A stretch of 64,000 nt of DNA from Mycobacterium sp. OTB74 (GTDB lineage: Bacteria; Actinomycetota; Actinomycetes; Mycobacteriales; Mycobacteriaceae), in NCBI RefSeq assembly GCF_029892685.1, contig NZ_JARXVD010000012.1, positions 109,960 to 173,959 of the forward strand. The letters are read 5' to 3'. The notes under the pieces are model-generated. The model was given only the letters and a program-made list of their open reading frames with translations, made no database searches and was not told the DNA's origin. A program made the position numbers and the translations under genes. Shown piece by piece: positions 1 through 7,650 of the stretch (positions within the stretch are counted from its first letter, which is position 1; each line of letters begins with the position of its first letter).

Positions 1-908
1 TCGGCGAGCGGCACCATGGGCAGCTGCGGCGGGTCGGGCAGTTCCGGCAACCGATCGGCCCACCACCGTCGGTCAGCATCCGCTGAGGAGTCAGACGATG
101 GTGCGGCCATTCGGTATTCGCGATAGGTGTACGTCAGCGGCGCCAACTCAGTGCCGCTGTACAGGTCGGCCAGGTCGGCCATCAGGGTGCGGTAGCTCAT
201 CGCGTCCGCAGCCTGCATGTCCAGGTCGACGTGCAGTCGGGTGGCACCGCCCGGCAGCAGGGTCAGGGCCAGCTCTAAGACCTGCCCATTCAACTGCTGG
301 TGGGCCTTGCTGACCTGAGTGTGGGCCAGTTGTTCGCCGATCTGGTCGGCCGGCACATCACGCAGATCGATGACAGTCACGGGAAAAGCGTTGGTAGCCG
401 GGATGATTTGTTGGGTGCCGTCGGGCAGGAACTCGACCCGCAGCATGGGGTGCCGGACTGCCAGCGCGGTAGCGGCGGCAGTCAGCCGCTGTGGGTCGAT
501 GCCGTGGCCGTCGAATTCGACGTAGAGATGCCCGGCAACGCCGCCGAGTTGTTGGTCGGCTTCGCGGCCGACCCACATCGCGTGTTGCATCGGGGCCAGC
601 GGGAATGGTTGATCGTGGTGTGAATCATCCTGTGGCGCAGTTTCTTCCGCGCGGGCCAGGCGGCCGGACCCGGACAGCAGCTCGGACCAGGAACGAACCG
701 ACGCCGCCGCGGCCAGTGCGGCGAAGTCGATGTCGATGCCCTGCTTGCGCCACCGACCGGCCAGCGACATCATCCGAATGGAGTCCAAGCCCTGGCCGAC
801 CAGATCGGAATCGATGTCGACAGCGTCAGGGCCGATACCGAGCAATTCGGCGACCTCGGCACAGATGGCCCCCGAATCCACGGTAACGATGTCCACCACA
901 TCCCCCAT
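1..908 (-). CDS. mbtB: Phenyloxazoline synthase MbtB, N-terminal part (gene runs off the left edge)
   Basis: Non-ribosomal peptide synthetase that begins mycobactin assembly by joining salicylate to serine or threonine and cyclising it. Only about the first 300 residues are present. Residues 1-80 form an aryl carrier domain with the phosphopantetheine serine in the motif GQGLDSIRMM. From about residue 100 a condensation/cyclisation-type domain begins (FPLAPMQHAMWVGRE). The ATG at 908 is chosen because it lies just downstream of an iron box; a GTG three codons inside is an alternative. The gene diverges from mbtA as in M. tuberculosis (Rv2383c/Rv2384), so iron repression through IdeR is expected. 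The reading frame is open to the window edge with no sign of damage. Identity rests on the carrier motif, the cyclisation-type start and the mbtA neighbour. Confidence 0.93.
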   Translation of the reverse strand, partial: MGDVVDIVTVDSGAICAEVAELLGIGPDAVDIDSDLVGQGLDSIRMMSLAGRWRKQGIDIDFAALAAAASVRSWSELLSGSGRLARAEETAPQDDSHHDQPFPLAPMQHAMWVGREADQQLGGVAGHLYVEFDGHGIDPQRLTAAATALAVRHPMLRVEFLPDGTQQIIPATNAFPVTVIDLRDVPADQIGEQLAHTQVSKAHQQLNGQVLELALTLLPGGATRLHVDLDMQAADAMSYRTLMADLADLYSGTELAPLTYTYREYRMAAPSSDSSADADRRWWADRLPELPDPPQLPMVPLA

Positions 909-932
909 CTCATAAACACAGGCTGTCCTAAT

Positions 933-951
933 TTTGCTTAGGCTACCCTAT
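933..951. promoter_or_regulatory. IdeR iron box between mbtB and mbtA
   Basis: The 19 bases TTTGCTTAGGCTACCCTAT match the mycobacterial IdeR consensus TTAGGTTAGGCTAACCTAA at 15 of 19 positions, with the central TTAGGCTA intact. The site lies 24 bp upstream of mbtB and 38 bp upstream of mbtA, so one Fe-IdeR complex could repress both directions. The box is read by eye; binding is inferred. Confidence 0.82.
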
Positions 952-989
952 ATTGCACAAACGGTAGCGCCTACCCCGAGGGACCCCAC

Positions 990-2618
990 GTGACACGCAC
1001 CTATGCCGAGACCGATTTGCTGGACGGCTTCACTCCGTTCTCTGTCGAACGCGCCTACGGCTACCGCACCGCAGGTTACTGGGCTGGAAAACCACTGTGC
1101 AGCCTGCTGACTGAGGCCGCAGTGCGGTGGCCATCGCATACCGCGGTCGTCGATCAGACTCAATCCCATACCTTTGCCGAACTCGACAGACTGGCCGATG
1201 CCGCCGGCGCCGGGTTCGCTGCACTCGGCATCCGGCCTGGCGACCGGTTCCTCCTGCAATTGCCCAATTCGGTCCGGTTCGCCATCACTCTGTTCGGCCT
1301 GCTGCGCGCCGGCGCGGTGCCGGTGATGTGTCTGCCCGCGCATCGTCACGCTGAACTCAGCCACTTCGTCGCGGTCAGCGGCGCCGTGGGACTGGTCATC
1401 GCCGACCAGGCAGCTGGATTCGACCACCGCGAACCTGCGCGCACACTGGTTGCCGAGCACCCCGGGCTGCGTCATGTGATCGTCGATGGCGATGCAGCCG
1501 AATTCATCAGCTGGTCTTCGCTTTTCACCGACGGAACCGCGAAACCACCGGTGCTCCCGATCGATACAACCGAACCCGCTCTGCTGCTGGCATCCGGCGG
1601 CACGACCGGCGCACCCAAGCTGATCCCCCGCACCCATGACGACTACCTGTACAACGCGACCGCCAGCGCCCACGTGTGCGAAATGTCGCACCGAGACACA
1701 TATCTCGTCGTGTTGCCGGCGGCACACAACTTTCCACTTGCCTGCCCGGGACTGCTCGGCGCGATGTCCGCCGGCGCTACCACTGTGTTCACCGCCGACC
1801 CCAGCCCGGAGTCATCCTTCGCGGTCATCGCCCGTCACGGGGTGACCGCCACCGCCCTGGTGCCCGCGCTGGCCAAGTTATGGACCCAGGCCTGCGACTG
1901 GGAGCCACAGCGCCCCAGCACATTACGACTGCTTCAGGTCGGTGGTGCCAAGCTCGCAGCGACAGATGCTGCAGCCGTGCGTGACACCCTCACCCCGGGC
2001 CTGCAGCAGGTGTTCGGAATGGCCGAAGGCTTGGTCAACTACACCCGCCCGGGCGACTCAGTCGACCTGTTGGACCACACCCAGGGCGCGCCGCTGTGCC
2101 CCGCCGACGAACTGCGGATCGTCGATGAGGATGGGACCGAGGTCGCCCCAGGCCAGGAAGGCGAGCTACTGGTCCGCGGGCCGTACACACTCAACGGCTA
2201 CTACCGTGCGCCACGGGAGAACAAACGCTCATTCAGCCCCGACGGGTTCTACCGCACCGGAGACCGGGTACGACGCCTTACCAACGGCTATCTGGAGGTC
2301 ACCGGCCGGATCAAGGATGTCATCCACCGCGGCGGCGAGACCGTCTCGGCACCGGACATCGAAGAGCACTTACTGACACATCCCGCCATCGCGGCAGCGG
2401 CGGCCGTCCCGGTACCCGATCCGTACCTCGGCGAAAAGATTTGTGCGGCCGTAGTTTTCCGTGGCCCATCGGTCGACCTGCCCGAACTGCACAGCTACCT
2501 CGACGGCCGCGGCCTGGCCCCGCACAGTCGGCCCGACACGCTGCTGGCGCTGCCGTCGCTGCCGCTCACCGCGGTCGGCAAGGTCGACAAGAAGGCCATC
2601 ATCGCAACCCTGAGCTGA
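990..2618 (+). CDS. mbtA: Salicyl-AMP ligase MbtA
   Basis: Activates salicylate with ATP and loads it on the MbtB carrier domain, the entry step of mycobactin synthesis. The 542 residues form a complete ANL-superfamily adenylation enzyme. The P-loop-like motif SGGTTGAPKLIPRTHDDY starts near residue 202, the core motif GMAEGLVNYTR lies in the middle, the hinge region carries YRTGDRVRR, and the C-terminal catalytic lysine is in the segment VGKVDKKAI. Many blocks match M. tuberculosis MbtA (for example LLQVGGAKL and GEKICAAVVF). The start is GTG at 990, in line with the divergent iron box. A membrane protein gene follows 38 bp downstream with its own strong ribosome site. No frameshift or missing motif is seen. 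Confidence 0.96.
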   Translation: MTRTYAETDLLDGFTPFSVERAYGYRTAGYWAGKPLCSLLTEAAVRWPSHTAVVDQTQSHTFAELDRLADAAGAGFAALGIRPGDRFLLQLPNSVRFAITLFGLLRAGAVPVMCLPAHRHAELSHFVAVSGAVGLVIADQAAGFDHREPARTLVAEHPGLRHVIVDGDAAEFISWSSLFTDGTAKPPVLPIDTTEPALLLASGGTTGAPKLIPRTHDDYLYNATASAHVCEMSHRDTYLVVLPAAHNFPLACPGLLGAMSAGATTVFTADPSPESSFAVIARHGVTATALVPALAKLWTQACDWEPQRPSTLRLLQVGGAKLAATDAAAVRDTLTPGLQQVFGMAEGLVNYTRPGDSVDLLDHTQGAPLCPADELRIVDEDGTEVAPGQEGELLVRGPYTLNGYYRAPRENKRSFSPDGFYRTGDRVRRLTNGYLEVTGRIKDVIHRGGETVSAPDIEEHLLTHPAIAAAAAVPVPDPYLGEKICAAVVFRGPSVDLPELHSYLDGRGLAPHSRPDTLLALPSLPLTAVGKVDKKAIIATLS

Positions 2619-2656
2619 CCACCCCCAGCCGAATAAACCACAGGAGGCACCGCCCC

Positions 2657-3373
2657 ATGTCCGACTCCCCGAAAACCTTGGCCGAATACGTCAAGAACAC
2701 CGCGATCAACACCCTTCCCCCGCTGGCGGCGTATTACCTGCTGCGGGCCTTTGACCTCGCGCCTTACCTGGCGTTGGTCGGCGCCATCGTCACCGCAGCC
2801 GCTCAGGGCCTGTTGACCGTGGCACGCAAACGCACCATCGAACCGGCGAACATCTTGGTGCTCGTCGGTTCGGCATGTTCCCTGACCATTGCGCTGGTCA
2901 CCAAGAACCCGCGTGTGGTGCAGTCCCTCGAACTCGTTCCCATGTCGCTACTGGTGTGGTCGTTCTTGCTGAGCGGCCTACTGCGCAAACCGAATTCGAA
3001 GAAGGTTGCCGGGGTGATCTCGCCGGCGCTCGCCGATTCGGCGCTGCCGCAACGCGGTTGGACCGAACAAGACATCCAGGACTGGCATCAGCTGCACACC
3101 CGGCTGTGCGTCTGGCTCGGGTTACTGTGCGGTCTCTACCCGGCATTCGCGTTGTTCATGATCTTCAACTTTCCGGTGGACATCTCGCAGATCGTCATCG
3201 TCGCTACCGGCCCCACACTGGTGGTTCTGTCCATCGCCGGGGCCGTGACAGTGCTACGCGGCTTTGTCCGGCAACGCGACCAGCTTGCCTCCGGACGCTC
3301 CGAGGACCTCACCGGTGTGAGCGACGAAGGCCTTGGGGCCGTTGATGACACGGAGGTCAGGCACGTTCGCTGA
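2657..3373 (+). CDS. VC0807-type integral membrane protein, function unknown
   Basis: A 238-residue protein with about six hydrophobic segments (around residues 18-35, 37-53, 64-80, 92-108, 155-172 and 180-200) and a charged C-terminal tail. The layout and the N-terminal LPPLAAYYLLRAF segment resemble the VC0807 family of uncharacterised membrane proteins. The start is ATG at 2657 because AGGAGG lies 11 bases upstream. It follows mbtA closely in the same direction and may be co-transcribed with it, so a link with siderophore handling is possible but is only inference. Its last 17 bases overlap the end of the convergent hydrolase gene. Confidence 0.7.
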   Translation: MSDSPKTLAEYVKNTAINTLPPLAAYYLLRAFDLAPYLALVGAIVTAAAQGLLTVARKRTIEPANILVLVGSACSLTIALVTKNPRVVQSLELVPMSLLVWSFLLSGLLRKPNSKKVAGVISPALADSALPQRGWTEQDIQDWHQLHTRLCVWLGLLCGLYPAFALFMIFNFPVDISQIVIVATGPTLVVLSIAGAVTVLRGFVRQRDQLASGRSEDLTGVSDEGLGAVDDTEVRHVR

Positions 3374-4247
3374 GGAGGCTGCTAAGTTCGGCCAGCACCA
3401 ACTCTGGCTCTTGTTCGGCAATCCAGTGGCCGACCCCGGGTGCGAAGTTGAGTTTGAAGTCGTCGACTCGACCGACAAGTCGACGCAGCAATACGGGTGT
3501 GATCACCGGGTCGGCACTGCCGTGCAGCCAGCGGACCGGAACCTTGACGTGTTCGTCGGCAAATTCGCCACGCAACCATCGGTAGAATTCTCGACGGAGG
3601 AAGGTTCGATACCACCGTGACCCGGCTACGGCGTGGCTCTGATCCTGCAAGATACCTGCATACAGTTGGAAGTCGTGCTCTGGCAACAGATATCCTGCGC
3701 CCACCCACTTCACGACCAGCCGAAGGTAGCGCGCCTTTGGGTCAGCGATGATGCGGGGTCCGACGATCGGAAGTGCCAGGGGTATCTGATACCAGAACCG
3801 CCACAGATGCCGGATCAGCGGTCCGTCCATACTCACCCATGGTGCGCCGGTATTGAGTCCGAGGAAGCCTGCGACCTTTGCCGGGTGGCGCAGCATCATG
3901 ATGAATGCCACGAACCCGCCCCAATCGTGGGCGACCAGAGTTACCGGACCCGAGTTCAACCGATCGAGCAGGGTGGCTAGATCGTCGGCCATGTCGTTTT
4001 TGCGGTACGCGTCCGCCGGCGCGGAACTCCAGCCCGCGCCGCGCAGGTCAGGACAGAACACGCGATAGCCGCCGGCGGCCAACGGGCCGATGACTTCTCG
4101 CCACTCCCACCAGTGCTGCGGGAAGCCGTGGACGAGCATCACGGGCCGGCCGTCGGCTGGTCCTGCCTCTGCGACGTGGATCGTGATGCCGTTGCCAAGG
4201 TCAACGAAACGGTGTGTGACACCGTCGAGTTCGGGAAGCGCCGTCAT
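3357..4247 (-). CDS. Alpha/beta hydrolase, epoxide hydrolase / haloalkane dehalogenase type
   Basis: A 296-residue alpha/beta-fold hydrolase. The oxyanion segment is MLVHGFPQHWWEW, the nucleophile elbow is VAHDWGGF with aspartate rather than serine as nucleophile, the acid region is HGSADPVI, and the catalytic histidine is in GVGHWIAEQEPE. An aspartate nucleophile followed by Trp is typical of epoxide hydrolases and dehalogenases, so attack on an epoxide or C-halogen bond is more likely than ester cleavage. The start is ATG at 4247; the upstream extension is not hydrolase-like. It is the last gene of a four-gene minus-strand group (cupin, dehydrogenase, DUF1330 protein, hydrolase) that diverges from an AraC-type regulator. 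The natural substrate cannot be read from the sequence. Confidence 0.82.
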   Translation of the reverse strand: MTALPELDGVTHRFVDLGNGITIHVAEAGPADGRPVMLVHGFPQHWWEWREVIGPLAAGGYRVFCPDLRGAGWSSAPADAYRKNDMADDLATLLDRLNSGPVTLVAHDWGGFVAFIMMLRHPAKVAGFLGLNTGAPWVSMDGPLIRHLWRFWYQIPLALPIVGPRIIADPKARYLRLVVKWVGAGYLLPEHDFQLYAGILQDQSHAVAGSRWYRTFLRREFYRWLRGEFADEHVKVPVRWLHGSADPVITPVLLRRLVGRVDDFKLNFAPGVGHWIAEQEPELVLAELSSLLSERA

Positions 4248-4312
4248 TGTTTGTGTCTTTCGGAGATGCGCGGTGATGACTGGATGGCGGGCTGATGACC
4301 GCGAGCGCGGCG

Positions 4313-4696
4313 CTAGTCCCCGATTGACCACGTCGACGTCGCAATCAGATCACCGCGGTCCAGTGCCGCAGCGCGGTGCTTGTGGACCGCGGCGTAGGAC
4401 TCGGAGGTCACCATGTCGATGAAAGCTGCCGGCGTGGGGTACTCGACGATGAGAATGGCATCCCACCATGGACGTTCGCCGTCGCCGATGATGTTGGCCG
4501 GAGCAGTCCCGCCGTACCGGATGGTTGCGCCGACGCGCTCCAGGTGCGGGGCGACCTCCTCGCCGTACTGCAGGTAGCGCTCCCATCCGCCGTCCTGCTT
4601 GAACTTCAGCAGGTTGACCATCACCACCGGTGCGTCGGTGGGCCGCGACATGAGGGCAGTAATCTGTGCCGGGGTGGTTTCGAAAGTGGTGCTCAT
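4313..4696 (-). CDS. DUF1330 family protein
   Basis: A 127-residue soluble protein of the DUF1330 (dimeric alpha-beta barrel) type. Visible features are the N-terminal block VVMVNLLKFK, a central GERPWWDAILIVEYPT strand and the motif ESYAAVHKHRAAALDRGDLIAT. Members are small ferredoxin-fold proteins of unsettled role and are often encoded beside catabolic genes. The start at 4696 has a GAGAT ribosome site five bases upstream; a longer frame exists but lacks family sequence. It sits 37 bp after the dehydrogenase and 65 bp before the hydrolase, so it is probably part of the same transcript. Confidence 0.75.
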   Translation of the reverse strand: MSTTFETTPAQITALMSRPTDAPVVMVNLLKFKQDGGWERYLQYGEEVAPHLERVGATIRYGGTAPANIIGDGERPWWDAILIVEYPTPAAFIDMVTSESYAAVHKHRAAALDRGDLIATSTWSIGD

Positions 4697-4733
4697 GTGT
4701 ATCTCCTTGTCTGGGTTAGTGGTTGAGCCGTAA

Positions 4734-5819
4734 TTACCGGGTTGGGTCGAGCAGAATTTTCGCGTCAGAGGGTGAGTTCGCCAGTCGGTCGAATGCATCG
4801 GCCACCTCGTCCATGCCGACGGTGCCGGTGAGCAATGGCGCGACGTCGAAATCGCCGGCCGCCAAGCGGGCGAAGGTTTCGGCGAATTCCGCTGCGGAGT
4901 ACATCATCGCAAAGCGGACGTCGATTTCCTTGAGCACGGCCTGCGCCGGGTGGATGGTGTCGGCCGTCATGCACAGACCGGGCACTACGATCCGCGAACC
5001 GGGCGGCGAGCCGGTGATGATCTGGTCGATAACACCAGGCGCGCCAACGCATTCGAAGGCCACGGTTGGGCACAGCGGCAATTGACCGGCCGCCGGAGTG
5101 GGTGGCGCCATGATCGTCGAGTCGTCCGTCACCGCTGCCGAAAGCCATGCCGCATAGGGTGACTCGACTGCCGGGTCGACGACGATGTCGGCACCCAGTC
5201 GCCTGGCCAGCGCGCGGCGCTCGGGCGAGAAGTCGGCGGCCACGATCCGCCGGTCGTCGCGCAGTCGCAGTACCGCGATCACCGCCAGTCCGATGGGGCC
5301 GCACCCTACGACCAGCGCAACGTCGTGATCACCGAGGTCGGCCTTGCCCACCGTCCGATAGGCGACGGCGAGTGGTTCGGTCAGCGCCGCAATGTCAGTG
5401 GGTAGGTGATCGGGAACCTGGATCATCAGCGCCTCGGACAACAGGATTCGCTCGGCATAGGCGCCGGGGATTTCGGGACCGCCGAAGCCCAGGAAGGTGG
5501 TCTGCCCGCGCAGCAGCGCGGGCATCGCGACCACGCGACTGCCGACCGGGATGTCTTGGGAGGTACCGGGACCGTAGGCCGCGACGCGTCCAACGAACTC
5601 GTGACCGAACACCACGGGGCGAGACAGATCCATCAGCTCCACGCCCAGTGCGACGCTGGTGGCGGCATTGAGGTCTGGGGCATGGGCGAGGCAGTGCAGA
5701 TCGGAACCGCATATGCCGCAAGCCAATACGTCCACGAGTGCTTCACCCGGGCCGGGAACCGGCTCGTCGATCTCCTCGACGCGCAGCTTGGCGTCCTGCA
5801 TTACCACGGCGCGCATCAC
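4734..5819 (-). CDS. Zinc-binding medium-chain alcohol dehydrogenase
   Basis: A 361-residue medium-chain dehydrogenase/reductase that would oxidise an alcohol or reduce a carbonyl with NAD(P). The GroES-like catalytic domain carries the zinc-ligand motifs GICGSDLHC and GHEFVGRV, and the nucleotide fold carries VALVVGCGPIGLAV followed by ADFSPERRALARRLGAD. The usual structural-zinc loop with four closely spaced cysteines is absent: the segment after SRVVAMPALL has no cysteines, so only the catalytic zinc is expected. The start ATG overlaps the stop of the upstream cupin gene by four bases, a clear sign of translational coupling in one operon. The substrate is unknown; the operon suggests an intermediate of aromatic or alicyclic breakdown. 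Confidence 0.82.
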   Translation of the reverse strand: MMRAVVMQDAKLRVEEIDEPVPGPGEALVDVLACGICGSDLHCLAHAPDLNAATSVALGVELMDLSRPVVFGHEFVGRVAAYGPGTSQDIPVGSRVVAMPALLRGQTTFLGFGGPEIPGAYAERILLSEALMIQVPDHLPTDIAALTEPLAVAYRTVGKADLGDHDVALVVGCGPIGLAVIAVLRLRDDRRIVAADFSPERRALARRLGADIVVDPAVESPYAAWLSAAVTDDSTIMAPPTPAAGQLPLCPTVAFECVGAPGVIDQIITGSPPGSRIVVPGLCMTADTIHPAQAVLKEIDVRFAMMYSAAEFAETFARLAAGDFDVAPLLTGTVGMDEVADAFDRLANSPSDAKILLDPTR

Positions 5820-6376
5820 GCCTGCCGCGCCATGAATCCGGCGGCGCCACCGCCGAGGAAATCGACAGGCCCGGCGTGCTGGGCCTCGCCGATGACCGAA
5901 ACGAGGTGGCGGATCGTCACCGCGTCAAGGACGGAGTGGAACTGGCCGTCTTCGGTGAAGTTGATGTTGGCGCCCTCGACGCGGATGAAGATCACGGTGT
6001 CCTCAGTGTTGGACTCCGGACAAACGAATGTGTGAACGGACCCTGCGGGCTCGTAGAGGTAGGACCCGGCGGTCTGTGGTTGGTCCGGGTACTCGAGGTA
6101 GTGCCAGCTGCCCGAGATTGTGTATCCCTCAGCAACACCGGTGTGGTAGTGCAACGGCAGACGAGCACCGGGGCTCAGCACCGCCAGCACGGCCCAGGTA
6201 CCGGCCTCCATGTCGATCCGGAGCGGCTTGAAGTGCACGCCCGGACCCAGTGCATCGCGCAGCAGGGGGTTATCGGCTTCGTTGATCGTCAGCAGCTCGC
6301 CTTGGGGAAGGGCCACTAGCGGCAGTGGCGCGCCGGAAAGCGTCGTCGTGCCCGTGGGCTCGGCGGTGAGGGTCAT
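5816..6376 (-). CDS. Cupin protein of the 2,4'-dihydroxyacetophenone dioxygenase type
   Basis: A 186-residue single-domain cupin. The first metal motif is seen as PLHYHTGVAEGYTISG and the second as GSVHTFVCPE, giving the histidines and glutamate expected to bind Fe(II). The arrangement resembles 2,4'-dihydroxyacetophenone dioxygenase-like and ChrR-type cupins, which cleave C-C bonds next to an aryl ketone in characterised members. The start at 6376 is chosen because family sequence begins there; the ORF could be extended to 6535 but that stretch overlaps the promoter and the regulator. First gene of the minus-strand operon, coupled to the dehydrogenase by a four-base overlap. The exact substrate is uncertain. 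Confidence 0.72.
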   Translation of the reverse strand: MTLTAEPTGTTTLSGAPLPLVALPQGELLTINEADNPLLRDALGPGVHFKPLRIDMEAGTWAVLAVLSPGARLPLHYHTGVAEGYTISGSWHYLEYPDQPQTAGSYLYEPAGSVHTFVCPESNTEDTVIFIRVEGANINFTEDGQFHSVLDAVTIRHLVSVIGEAQHAGPVDFLGGGAAGFMARQA

Positions 6377-6484
6377 CGTTCTTCCTTGGTTCGCAACAAC
6401 TTCCGTCGTAATTCGGCGGAAGCGCGGGTGGATAACCGCTGATACAACGATGTCGGTCGGCGGGTACCGAAGTCTTGATCGATT

Positions 6485-6511
6485 GCGACACCCTTTTAGC
6501 TTTTGGCGACA
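6485..6511. promoter_or_regulatory. Direct repeat, candidate AraC-family operator
   Basis: GCGACA occurs at 6485-6490 and again at 6506-6511, exactly 21 bp (two helical turns) apart, each followed by a pyrimidine run. It lies between the divergent cupin operon and the AraC-type gene. Tandem half-sites spaced by two turns are typical of AraC-family binding; function is inferred. Confidence 0.45.
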
Positions 6512-6543
6512 TTTCACTTGAAGTCCGATTAGCATGCGTGGAC

Positions 6544-7551
6544 ATGTCGCTGGTGCGGGGCACGGCGCTGTCGAACTATCCGAGTCTGGTCAAGACGCTT
6601 GGCGCCGACCCGGCGCCGCTGCTGCGTAAGGCGGGTATCCGCCCGCAAGACATCGGACAGTACGACGTGTTCATCTCCCTGCGGGCTGCGATTGATGCGG
6701 TGGAGTCGGCTGCTGAGGCGACCGCCACAACGGATTTCGGTCGCCGTCTCGCGCAGCGGCAGGGCATCGAAATCCTCGGTCCGGTCGGGGTGGCCGCACG
6801 CACGGCCGCAACTGTGGCCGATGCGATGGAAATCTTCGCGAACTTCATGTCCGCTTACAGCCCAGCTCTGTCGGCCCGCGTCGCACCGCTGACCGCGCGA
6901 CCCGATTGTTCGTTCTTCGAGTTCAGCATTCAGCTGGAGCGCGTGCCACCGCACCCTCAAACGACTGAGCTTTCCCTCGGTGTCACGCTCAAAGTGCTGA
7001 GGCTTCTGCTCGGAGCGCCGTACAACCCGCTGTCTGTGCATCTGCCTCATAAGCGCGTCGCCGCCGTCGACGAGTACTCCGAATATTTCGGTTGCCAACC
7101 CCGATTCCAGGAACCAGCGGCCGGATTCACCATCCGAACCGCCGAACTGGGCCGACCGCTTAGCCATGACGAGCTGGCACATCGCGCTGTCGTCGAGTAC
7201 CTCACCAGCCTGATCGGACAACAGGGACCGACGATGAGTCAGTCGGTTCGTACGATCGCACGACAGCTGCTGCCCACCGGGGCGGCCGGCCTCGATGTGA
7301 TTGCCGCACAGTTCAACATCCACCCCAAAACCTTGCAACGGCGCCTAGCCGCTGAGGGCACAACGTATTTCGCGCTTGTCGACAGCCTGCGCCGCGACAC
7401 CGCAGAGCATTATCTGCGCGCCACCGACATCGATCTTTTGCACCTGACCCGCGAACTGGGCTACACCGAGCAAAGCGTGCTCACCAGGTCGTGCAATCGG
7501 TGGTTCGGGACCGGGCCCGCCGCGTACCGCCGCGCCGCCCGAGTCCCCTGA
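6544..7551 (+). CDS. AraC-family transcriptional regulator
   Basis: A 335-residue regulator with an N-terminal arabinose-binding-like effector domain (about residues 15-205) and a C-terminal AraC DNA-binding domain (about 235-330). The recognition region is visible as FNIHPKTLQRRLAAEGTTY, and the second helix-turn-helix as LTRELGYTEQSVLTRSCNRWFG. This domain pair is that of OruR/ArgR-like or virulence-type AraC activators. Start ATG at 6544 is preferred over 6475 since the family begins with the segment LVRGTALSNYPSLV; the longer form would run over the repeat operator. It diverges from the cupin-dehydrogenase-DUF1330-hydrolase operon and most likely activates it in response to that pathway's substrate. 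Confidence 0.86.
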   Translation: MSLVRGTALSNYPSLVKTLGADPAPLLRKAGIRPQDIGQYDVFISLRAAIDAVESAAEATATTDFGRRLAQRQGIEILGPVGVAARTAATVADAMEIFANFMSAYSPALSARVAPLTARPDCSFFEFSIQLERVPPHPQTTELSLGVTLKVLRLLLGAPYNPLSVHLPHKRVAAVDEYSEYFGCQPRFQEPAAGFTIRTAELGRPLSHDELAHRAVVEYLTSLIGQQGPTMSQSVRTIARQLLPTGAAGLDVIAAQFNIHPKTLQRRLAAEGTTYFALVDSLRRDTAEHYLRATDIDLLHLTRELGYTEQSVLTRSCNRWFGTGPAAYRRAARVP

Positions 7552-7650
7552 CCGTCCCCTGTACCGGCCGATGACTAGGTGAATTCGACACATTGGTTGA
7601 CTAATGACGACACTCAACCGCAGCGCCCCGATCTCGGGCATGCTTGAGGT

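Noticed and set aside
3357..4247. The alpha/beta hydrolase near mbtA considered as MbtJ
   Set aside because: MbtJ is a hormone-sensitive-lipase-type acetyl hydrolase with a serine nucleophile; this protein has an aspartate elbow (HDWGG) and belongs to the AraC-linked operon.
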